The notes under the pieces were generated by a model, which made no database searches, had not been told where the DNA came from, and was given only the letters and a program-made list of their open reading frames with translations. A DNA stretch of 26,823 nucleotides from Hypsibius dujardini. Lineage: Eukaryota; Tardigrada; Eutardigrada; Parachela; Hypsibiidae. The translations under genes were made by a program, and so were the position numbers. The stretch lies in contig LRSR01008151.1 in the NCBI GenBank assembly GCA_001579985.1, positions 1-26,823 of the forward strand. Direction: 5' to 3'. Every line of letters starts with the position of its first letter. Position 1 is the stretch's first letter. Positions 18,763 through 26,823 of the stretch are shown here, in pieces.

Positions 18763-21700
18763 TTAACGTGACAATGCATTAAAGCACTCGTACCGCAGGT
18801 AATCAAAGTCGATCTCAGAATGGCCGACCTGAGTGAGCGACCACAGGGTCCAGAAGAGATGCGAGACAAGGGCGAACTTTCTGACGATGAAGTAGAGAGA
18901 TTGCACCTGCTGATCCGTGACCGCAGCTTCGTCGTTGCTGTGGCCGGCACTGCAATCAACCTTATTCCAGCATTTCAAGTACTCCGTTAACCAGGAGATC
19001 TGAAAGTCGCGACTGGGTAAGCGCCGATAATCATATTCCTCAACACCTGGAAACGAGAAGACATTATTCAAAATAGAAAGAAGTTGTCACAAAACAAAAA
19101 ATCAATAAACAATAAAATAAATATAAATAAAATGCTACTAAACAAAATACGATAAAAATAAATAATTAATAAACGAACAGATAAATAAATGAATAAATAA
19201 ATCATTATTTAAGAATAAATAAAATAGCACTAAGGTATCATGACAAGTGAGAACGAATCAAATGGATACGTGAACAGCGGAACACTGCATCAAGTAAATA
19301 GTAGAGGGAAACCAAATCAACTAATCTTTACAACAAATCAACTAATCTTCACTTTTGATATTCCTAATCAGAAGTATCTGGCGCGGTCATTACCGGCAAA
19401 TTCATTGAAGTGATTTGCTATATCATAGGCTTGATGGTTGAGTCCGGCATATTCAAAGTCGATGAAGTTAGCACAATCTACAGCAGAGAATCAGCCAATC
19501 AATTTGTCGGTTTGTGGTAGAGATGTGCGTTTCTATTACCATGGCGTCGCAACCAGAACAACTCCCCTGGAGGCGCCCCCTGGGGGTACAGAATGGGTCT
19601 GAACCCTGAAAGTGCCATTCGATTCCTAATTTTATTAGTATTCTTAACAAAAAATGTATTTAGGGTAAAAGTAAGTAACACCAATAAAATCTTATTAAAT
19701 ATAACTTTTTGTTTAAATTGCTCTGTTATCAATTTACAATACTTAGTTTTTATTGTTAACTCTAAACCCAGACATAAGTTTTGGTAAGCATAAAACTATG
19801 AACCGAATGACAGTGCCAGGGGCTGAGACATCTGCTGGACCCTCAGCGGCCCCCCCTCAGGGGGAGTCGTTTGGGTTGCCACCTTCTGGTGATCAAAACG
19901 CGCCTTTAATTGGGTAAATTGGAGAAAGAACCCAAACGGGACCTTGACCCACCTTTCTCCTTGTCATACACGATGTTTCCATACGCCAAATCGTTATGGC
20001 AGAATACCTTGGGTGAATGAATACTAGAGTCAGTCAGGTGCTCCCTGAGAATCTCAATCTCCTTCGCGAAGATGTCTCGGTTGGGGTAATACTCCACGAA
20101 CCTAGATAAAGAGTAAAGGGAGTTAAATGATAGAAATGTATCGAGAAAAGAAGGAATACTAAGTGTATTCGTACTGTCGCTGTTGCTTTTCATCTTTATA
20201 GGCCTCAGGTACGAGTTCAAGAAATCCGGACATCTTCTTGCTATGGACAGCAAAGGACATGCAGAATTCTGTGTACGGTAAGTGCGAGGAGTTCGGCCTA
20301 TTCCAATCCACCCCGTTTGTGGCTTAAGAACTTGTCCTTGCCATTGTCTCCTTATTCACAATTCAAATTACAATCCATCTGCATTAGAATTTATTTTGCT
20401 TAAGTGAAGGGGCGGAGCTATTTGTTTAGGATTATGAGAATTTGTCTCGAGGATTGATCAATCGCTGATCGCTCCACCCCCTGATATTAGGCTCATCCCA
20501 GGCTATTGACAATTGAATTCTCGATGGGCTCGGGTAAAGAAATGTTCATTTCGATATATACGCAGAATTTTATTTTACGTTAATTGCTACAATTAGTAGA
20601 TATGCAGCATGACGAGAAAACGGGGTGAATAGAAATATGGCGGCCTCGATCCTGACAAACCTGCGCATATCGGGAACTTACAATGCGTCAAAGACTTGCA
20701 GTTCATCTTCGCTGGCTGTCCGATTGACGCAGTGCAAATCCACTAATTTCCGAATAATCAACCTGCATAGGAAGGCGAAATAAGACAGGCAAAGGCGAAC
20801 TGTAATTAACTTGTTAGTCGATTAATAGTGAATTATTAATATTTTACTGTATGAGGAGAAGTGTCTATTTCGGCTCACCCTCCAGTTGGTCGATAAATCG
20901 GCTCACTCATGGGTTACTCTTTCATCGCAGGTGATTGATTGTTTGATTTCTAGAAGTGCTGTAGTATACTAAGATATATTACAGAAAATCAAACAATCAA
21001 GCACCTATCATCGAGGAAAAACCTAAAAAATCGAGTGAACCGATTTATTGACCAAGTGTAGGGTGAACCGAAATACACACTTCTCCTCATACTTCAAATG
21101 TGACTTACAAAAGCATTTTTGGTTTATATAGTTTCAGTCCTAATTAAATGACTAGTAATTTTATTTTCCCGGCTTTTTTGGAATAGCTACAAGTACAGCT
21201 GTGGCACGATTTCTCGACGAAAAACGTTATTCGGAACACCGGCATAATAACATGTGTTCCGATTAACGTTTTTCGTCAAGAAATTGCGCCACAGCTGTAA
21301 TCGTCCAGTTTAAGGTTTGGTTTTTTTTAAACTAAACTTTCAATGCAAAACCACAAAACGCCAAGTTGTTTCGTATCATTTCTCACCGGCTGCAATGGTC
21401 GTTTCCAACGTTCTCGAATGTCATTGTTTGGCCGGCCACGAATTCATAGCACATTCCGTTTTCGAAAAGCTGAAACAAAAATCCCCGACTCTTGCAAAAG
21501 AATCTATAAAGAATAATTGTCCACTAATTGTTAGTTAATTGTTAGATAATTGTATTTTGATTGTTGCCCAGTAATTTTTTAATAATTGTCCATAAAGAAT
21601 CGTCCATCAGCAGCCTGTTGGAATTACGGTTAGTTACCCCATACACCTTGCCGCAGCATTCATGTTCGTTCAGCATCAAACGGGTCCTTATTTCGCCGGC

Positions 21701-22992
21701 TCTGTCGAGGATTCTGTCCGTGTCCGCGCCGTACACTTTAATCAGCGTCTTGTTGCGCCGGTCGCTGGGGAAGTAGACGGCCAACGTTTTGTTCTGCACC
21801 CCACCGGTAAATTCCTGTCAAATCACGCACGCTTAATTACATATACGCTTTTGTTTTCGTACAGGCGCGCGTCCCTAATTGCAATCCGTTTTTTATTAAG
21901 CGCTTGCGCTGCAGCAAGACTCATTTTCAGGGTCCCTTTAAATCAACCATGACGAGTTGTGAATCAGATGCCTGGAGTAGACCTGCCGCCTGGGACAACC
22001 GATGTGATATCGTGGTTGACGGTCGGACCATACGGGAGGCAGTCAGTCTGTGCTGAGGTCGTGCCGAGGTCGTGCCAAGGTCGTACCGAGGTCGTGCCGA
22101 GGTCGTGCCGAGTAGGAACAAATCAGTCTGGCTGGTGAATGATCAAATCAGGAGATAAGGGTCAGCCCAGCCCTGGTCAACATGAGATTTTGAATATCAG
22201 GAAATATATCACCTAACATAATTCCTTATATTTTTCTGCTCTAGGCCGTATAACATTTTATAGATCCTTATAAATTTGATCGTACATATAAATTACGGCT
22301 TATAAATTTCTTAATACGTAAGATTTGCATAAGGTTTTTTTTATAAGAAACGATATTTTTCCTTATGTGTAATGTTCACTATAGGGCAAGGGTCAGTAAA
22401 ACCAACAAACAGCCCACTACCCGAAGCAACCGTCCCCTAGCCCAGACGGTGAGCGGTCAGTCTGCGTAGTGAACCGTTAGTTCATGTGGTGAACGGTCAT
22501 CCTGGGTGGTGAATGGTCATCCTGGGTGGTGAACGGTCATCCTGGGTGGTGAATGGTCATCCTGGGTGGTGAATGGTCATACTGGGTGGTGAACGGTCAT
22601 CCTGGGTGGTGAATGGTCATCCTGGGTGGTGAACGGTCATGGAAGACGGTCTGTTAGAGTGCTAGACGATTAGTCCGGAGGATGGATGACGGCCAATCCG
22701 ATTCGGACTAACCGCGCACCTCTAAGAGCGATCGCTCATTACCGTGGCTAATAATCGTCCATCGTTTGGACTGGCCCTCGATTAGGATAGTTTATGGTTA
22801 TATCAGAGGAGAAGTCAAATGTATTTGATATACGCAAAAAAGTACCGTAATAATGAGCTTCTCCTCCTTGAGCTGCTGCGACAAATGCGGGCGAAAGTGG
22901 TTGAGCAACAATCTCGCCGAGTTCTCGGCATTCTCCACGTCAAAGTGATGCGCCAATGTGGGAATAGTGCGGTCGTCTTTCAACTGCTGCAT
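18763..22992 (-). CDS. ETNK: Ethanolamine kinase, 8 exons, complete, 356 aa
   Basis: It phosphorylates ethanolamine with ATP, the first step of the CDP-ethanolamine (Kennedy) route to phosphatidylethanolamine, in the cytosol. Minus-strand exons: 22992-22846, 21814-21638, 21469-21387, 20762-20682, 20240-20175, 20101-19953, 19477-19394, 19046-18763. All phases agree; 1,071 coding bases give 356 residues from MQQLKDD, close to the usual 350-450. Motifs in order: FTGGVQNKTLAVYF (nucleotide loop, exon 2); LIKVYGADTDRILDR; LFENGMCYEFVAG; Brenner-type phosphotransferase motif CHNDLAYGNIVYD with catalytic Asp; metal-binding FIDFEYAG; AYDIANHFNEFAG; C-terminal FALVSHLFWTLWSL and IDFDYLRYE. These fit ethanolamine rather than choline kinases (HFNEFAG, FALxSHxFWxLW). 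A slightly different donor for exon 5 (CA|GTACGA) is needed to avoid a stop. Most introns hold repeats. Confidence 0.93.
19086..19216. repeat. AAATA-rich low-complexity tract in intron 7 of ethanolamine kinase
   Basis: Repeated AATAAA/ATAAATAA words over about 130 bases with no strict period. It lies between exons 8 and 7 of the minus-strand gene. Confidence 0.8.
19527..19905. mobile_element. Diverged inverted-repeat element in intron 6 of ethanolamine kinase
   Basis: The left arm (GTCGCAACCAGAACAACTCC, then a C/G-rich run, then GTGCCATTCGATTCCTA) roughly matches the complement of the right arm (GGCAACCCAAACGACTCCC, a C/G-rich run, GTCATTCGGTTCATA). Many mismatches indicate an old copy. Ends and target duplication are not clear. 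The AT-rich centre has no protein. Confidence 0.45.
20852..21089. mobile_element. TA-flanked MITE, 238 bp, in intron 3 of ethanolamine kinase
   Basis: The inverted tips TGAGGAGAAGTGT are followed by shared TATTTCGG(C/T)TCACCCT and GATAAATCGG(C/T)TCACTC stretches in both arms. The centre has GATTGATTGTTTGATTT paired with its complement. TA borders lie at 20850-20851 and 21090-21091. No coding capacity. Confidence 0.85.
21196..21297. mobile_element. Very short TA-flanked MITE, 102 bp
   Basis: A nearly perfect hairpin. CAGCTGTGGCACGATTTCTC on the left pairs with the complement of GAAATTGCGCCACAGCTG on the right, and GACGAAAAACGTTA and CGGAACAC are also shared. TA borders lie at 21194-21195 and 21298-21299. 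The CAGCTG tip is shared with the element at 102-462, although the following bases differ. It sits 106 bases past the 20852-21089 element, in the same intron. Confidence 0.85.
22055..22109. repeat. 11-bp minisatellite, 5 copies
   Basis: Five direct copies of GAGGTCGTGCC, one of them AAGGTCGTACC, lie in intron 1 of ethanolamine kinase. Confidence 0.9.
22451..22650. repeat. 20-bp minisatellite, 10 units
   Basis: The unit is GAACGGTCATCCTGGGTGGT. The eight central units differ mainly at one base (GAAC or GAAT, plus one A for C). The two leftmost units (GAGCGGTCAG.., GAACCGTTAG..) and the end of the last are diverged, so the array decays toward its edges. It lies in intron 1 of ethanolamine kinase. 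There are no spacers between units. Confidence 0.92.
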
Positions 22993-25042
22993 CCTTGATC
23001 AAATTGGGCGAATATAATACGGGGATTATACAATCGTATCGTATGATAAGTACCGGTATGGCACAGGGTAGAGAACTGTATATCACAATATCCACACTGT
23101 TAATTAAAAGAGATGATCAAGGCGAGCACATGAAACGATACAATGCAGAGTATATCTCCTCTGGCCATGAGCGAATTAACTATCGTATCGTTTCTCTTTA
23201 AGGTCTAATCAAACCATCATTGAGGCGAATCGTCAGCCCGTATCGACACGCAGAGAGACTCCAAAGTAATGTCAAACGTTATCTAGCATCTTGCGACGAC
23301 TGCTTTCGATTAGAGGTCCCAAGATTCCTATCGTTGTGTACTGCTCAATGCACGCTGGACGAGCGATTTTTTCTGCTTTTTCATTGCTGCGCGTTTGGCG
23401 TTTGGTTTGGGTTCTCGTGGTGGGCCGTGAAGAAGAGTAGAGAAGTAGTAGCGCCTTAACTGACATGTGTTAACGCAAAATACGGCAACGAAGAGAACCA
23501 GTCAAAATTGTGTGTTAGTTATTCTCGTATGACAAAAAAGCTTCTCCGCCAGCCATGCTGACCTGTTCCTTTCTTCTGTGTGAGTGCACGTGATATCAGC
23601 GTCTGCGCAGTGCGTACATGCGATGCAGATTCTCCACAACCACAACGAAGCCTTTTAACGAACATCACTCATTTTTTCGACTTCGTCGCGGAGAATCACC
23701 AAATCAGATTCATTCACCTAGTGGGGAATTATTCATTTAGATCTATTTTTCTGATAAATACATTGATGTCGCCGGTCAAGGGAAATTTTTTGGGCGAACT
23801 TTCAGAGCTTGGAAAATACTAGAACATTCCACTTTTTCAGATTTCACACGTAAAAATTCGATTTTAAAAAAAAAATTAAATATTTTGTTGACACCATCCC
23901 ATCTCAAATTTGTGGTTTCGACTTTGGAGTCACACAGAATCAGCCGAACATTTTTTAGAGGTCAGTGGGCGGAGCTATAAGCCAAATCAGGAAAGGTTGC
24001 TGTAATTTTTGGTCCTTTTTAAAACATACTCTAGGTCGTGGACTCGTGGATTGTGGTCCACTATAGCTCATGCGGAGGAGAATCAGCAGGTTGCACAGGT
24101 ACTGCCACCTGGGTGCCGCGATTGCCGCGCAATAGCAATAATTAAGCAATAACATTACTCTGGCGCTAATAAATGAGCATATGCGATAAAAACCATATCC
24201 AATCAAGCAATCAATTGATGAATTCAACAACCTAGATGTACTTGTATATGATTTATAAGCAATCGCAATCGCCACGAACGGACGTCCGTCTTCGTTCTTT
24301 TCGCTTTTCCTACTTGTTCCCTCGTTACGTTTTGTTCGTCTCGCTATTATATTATTACATAATCTCGTTATTTTTATTCGCATTATTTGCTCTCTTTGTC
24401 TTACTTGTCTTACTCTCCATTTCTTTCCGATTCAGTTTGTTTTTTTCGCAGGTTTTAATTTCAACCTAGTTTAATTTGTGTGACAGACCAACAGCTTAGA
24501 AACAGACCGATACCAAATTGGTCCCGAGCATGCAGCACATGGAGAAGTTGTGCACCGCGAAACGAAGAGTACTTTTCAAAAGCTGTTTTAATGACAAAAT
24601 CTTGCCAAATTGCTGTCAGCTTATTGGACCTTGTATTTCTCGTAAAAGCGCCTGTTTCATCAAACTCTTTTTTCGCTGCGTTATTGTGGCGGGCTGTTCA
24701 AAATGGGTTCTACTTTTCCGGAACGAATTGTTTTTCTTGGTAGCAAATGAGAGTGTGACCTGAGCCATTATGGAGATCGTGTCTGCCACTTTCCGGGTTG
24801 TAAATTAAAGTTTGTTTTTTTGGCCTGTATTGGATGATCACATGGACAAACGACAGAACAAGTTCTGAAAAAAGAAAACGCGAAAACTCCGAAAATTCAA
24901 AAAAAACGAAAAGTCCAATAATTTCAAAATAGTGAAAATACGGAAGGACTAAAAATTTAATAATAAGAAAAGCTACAAAAAAAATTGAAGGTAAAAGTAA
25001 AAGTAAGAAAAGAAAAGAGAGAAAAGCTGAGATTTAAAAATA
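22993..25042. other. Intergenic region upstream of ethanolamine kinase, no gene found
   Basis: About 2 kb between the ethanolamine kinase start and the carboxylesterase 3' end. Open frames such as 23220-23459, 23580-23822, 24236-24469 and 24480-24763 (plus) and 24383-23955 (minus) have no domain, no matching partner exons and biased low-complexity content. The final part (24870-25030) is a purine/A-rich tract. Ethanolamine kinase promoter elements would be near 23000 but none is recognisable. Confidence 0.45.
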
Positions 25043-25048
25043 TTTATT
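25043..25048 (-). promoter_or_regulatory. Polyadenylation signal of the carboxylesterase gene
   Basis: AATAAA on the minus strand, 30 bases past the TGA stop. It is well placed for a short 3' UTR and supports the predicted last exon. Confidence 0.6.
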
Positions 25049-25077
25049 AATCAAAATGTTTAGAGGATATTGTTTGC

Positions 25078-26823
25078 TCAAGCTGACGGGCATGGTAAGC
25101 GTGTGAGACTTTTCCAAAAATCGAGCCGTGCTTGGAAGGAGCTCTTTTTTATGGTCCACTTGGCTTGCTGATTCAGCTGTTGATACGTACCGGTGTTGTC
25201 CAGTAGTGGAAAGTTGCTTCTTCTGTAAGAAGAAGAAGAAAAAATGGTGATGAAATAACATTTTCATGATTCTATTTCTGCGAAATTGGGTTCGTTCAGT
25301 CTTCTCTGACTTCGTAGGAAATACAATTACTTAACATCCTCCATACAAGAAAGTGACTAGTCTCATTGTGAGTACTCATCCTCATTACCCGCGGTAGAGA
25401 ATCTGCCGGAGAAAGTCCTGGAGTGCCTTGGTAGCCGCCTCGCTTGTGTGATTCCCCAGGAAAGAGTCCAGTTCGCCTCGCCAGATGTGCAGGACGTCGG
25501 ACAAGTGAAAGGCGCCTGCCGGAGAGATTCCGAGTATATAGAACTGTTATGCAATCAGCTCGAGCAAACGAATATAGTAGCAATATAAGATTTAATCCAC
25601 AGCGGACGCACCTAGCCGGTCGAAGCCGGGATCGAAGTCGTTAATGTAGATTTGCGTGTCGGAGGAGCGGTCCTTGGCGTACAGCAAGGCCTCTTGCAGT
25701 CCACCGTTCGCGTAGTCGTAAGCGGTTTCAATCTGTAGGGCACACACATGTTTACCTCTTATTCAGTCACTTGCCAGATATTTTCTGGAGATTTTTAACG
25801 AGGTAGCAGAACTATTAAAATTCCATTCCCTAACTACTCGTATACCATTTTTAGGATACGCCAAAAAACAACAGATTAGACACAGCCGGAACATTTCCTT
25901 TGAATGGATTAGACATGGTTCAGACACATACCGGACAATGGTTGGGACACTTCCCTAATTGTGCAGGACATTTTGTCTGCATACTGTACACGTACTGTAC
26001 AGATCTGTTCACAGATCCGGCGAAGAAATGAACGAGAGATCTCGAAGTGGCTCTAACACCTGTAAACCGCTGACCCAATTTTTCTAGAATTAAACCTTAC
26101 CTCGAAATCAATGTAATTTTTCAATTTTTAGCTAACCTGCATTGGGGATGACAAAAACCTGAATTTAGTCTAATAATTAGTTTTTTGTCAACTAAAAATT
26201 AGTTACCAAGGATTCTTAGTTCAGTTTGTTTAGTAACTAAAACCTTTGAGTACATAGTTCTTCGTTGAAATTAGTTCACTAATTTTAGATTGCGGGGTCG
26301 CCAAAGGATTTGCTCTCAGAAGACCCTTTCGAACTAATGATGTCCCATTGCATGTGCGCTTGTTCGTTTTGCCGTTCGTTTTGCTGTAGACAAATATTTC
26401 AGCCGATCAATTTCGATATGAACGGAGATTTGGCTGCTTTGAGATACCCGGAAAAGAGGAGTCAAATTCACGTATGATTAGGAACAATCACCCATACCAT
26501 GATCAGCCTTACCACGTGCGACTTTATTATTATTATTTTATATTATTACAAAATAACAATATACTCTATAGGATTAATTGTTGACTGGGGCTGTTGATTG
26601 ATGTTAAAACTTTTTGTACGTTACGTTCACACGTGCACACCTGGTAATAGCTCATGCGAAGGGCTTCCGGTGCAGCTGCGGCTGAGATGTTGTAGTATCT
26701 GAACAGCATCTGCTGGACCCGGGGGATGTTGGCGGGACATGATCCCGCCAGAGTAGCCACAATGCCGGCTGTAAATTGCACGACCACGTCGTACGTGAAG
26801 GCGTTGGCCTCCAACAAATTAGG
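25078..26823 (-). CDS. Type-B carboxylesterase, last four exons (5' part off the window)
   Basis: Minus-strand exons: beyond 26823-26641, 25732-25612, 25515-25389, 25222-25078, with consistent phases (0, 1, 2) and a TGA. Together they encode the final 191 residues. The order fits the C-terminal part of the carboxylesterase/cholinesterase alpha/beta-hydrolase family: VQQMLFRYYNIS; then IETAYDYANGGLQEALLYAK (the 'lxtD..f..p' helix region); a strand QIYINDFDPGFDRL; GAFHLSDV, which should hold the catalytic His of the Ser-Glu/Asp-His triad; a helix ALQDFLRQILYRGRSNFPLL matching 'W..FA.TG.PN..'; and a final FQARLDFWKSL, like the usual 'C.FW' end. The nucleophile Ser elbow (GxSxG) and oxyanion hole lie outside. 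A one-residue shift of the His cannot be excluded without alignment. Intron 25733-26640 is 908 bp. Confidence 0.7.
25733..26640 (-). other. Intron of the carboxylesterase gene
   Basis: The donor is CAG|GTGTGC and the acceptor is CCCTACAG. Around 26165-26290 there are repeated TTAGTT/AACTAA words in both orientations (for example AACTAAAAATTAGTT), a weak palindromic AT-rich patch. Nothing else was recognised. Confidence 0.6.

Noticed and set aside
20160-20253. Frame beginning MLSIARRCPDFLNSYL as a kinase exon
   Set aside because: Splicing at the CATAG acceptor (20241) gives KKMSGFLELVPEAYKDE in the correct phase, which matches the family; the other frame does not join its neighbours.
21927-22121. 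Minus-strand Thr/Ser/Ala/Arg/Pro repeat frame
   Set aside because: It is a translation of the 11-bp minisatellite in intron 1 of ethanolamine kinase.
22451-22650. CRISPR-like repeat array
   Set aside because: The units are directly adjacent with no spacers, and the DNA is clearly eukaryotic; it is a minisatellite.
24236-24469. Leu/Phe-rich 77-codon frame that could be a membrane protein
   Set aside because: It arises from a T-rich stretch with no splice or family support.

Overview
This is a stretch of animal (eukaryotic) nuclear DNA. Every recognisable protein is split into exons joined by GT-AG introns (about 60 bp to 1.9 kb). Stop-free frames run on across the predicted junctions, and there are no ribosome binding sites or operons. 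The proteins are metazoan-type: a ZNF830-like nuclear protein, a zinc-finger protein, a secreted trypsin, an ethanolamine kinase and a type-B carboxylesterase. Abundant TCTG microsatellites, a mariner transposon and many TA-flanked inverted-repeat elements suggest an invertebrate. I cannot fix the phylum from sequence alone.

Layout. The plus strand carries the last exon of a ZNF830-like gene (621-1087), then a complete-looking 10-exon gene for a three-finger zinc protein (2133-5906). Further along lie a small fragment resembling the end of a 7TM receptor (7551-8018) and an unassigned multi-exon gene (about 15.8-17.7 kb). The minus strand carries a full five-exon trypsin-like protease (8774-11959), a full eight-exon ethanolamine kinase of 356 residues (18763-22992) and the last four exons of a carboxylesterase whose 5' part lies beyond the window (25078-26823).

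Between and inside these genes is a dense set of mobile DNA. There is one intact mariner with 40-bp near-identical ends (12757-14105), inserted in one arm of an older foldback-like element built from degenerate 16-bp repeats. There are short TA-flanked non-autonomous elements (102-462, 3406-3814, 6678-7240, 15444-15557, 20852-21089, 21196-21297), a CpG-rich element with a 9-bp target duplication (1213-1652) and a hAT-like element with an 8-bp target duplication (17007-17332). A non-LTR reverse-transcriptase remnant may lie at 15085-15297. Several introns also hold minisatellites (24-, 20- and 11-bp units).

The genes do not form one pathway. Ethanolamine kinase starts the CDP-ethanolamine route to phosphatidylethanolamine; the trypsin and the carboxylesterase are probably secreted hydrolases; the first two genes look nuclear. 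The most notable gene-level observation is that all three zinc fingers of the 2133-5906 gene are cut by a phase-2 intron at exactly the same codon. All exon models come from reading frames, phases and splice dinucleotides and have no transcript support.
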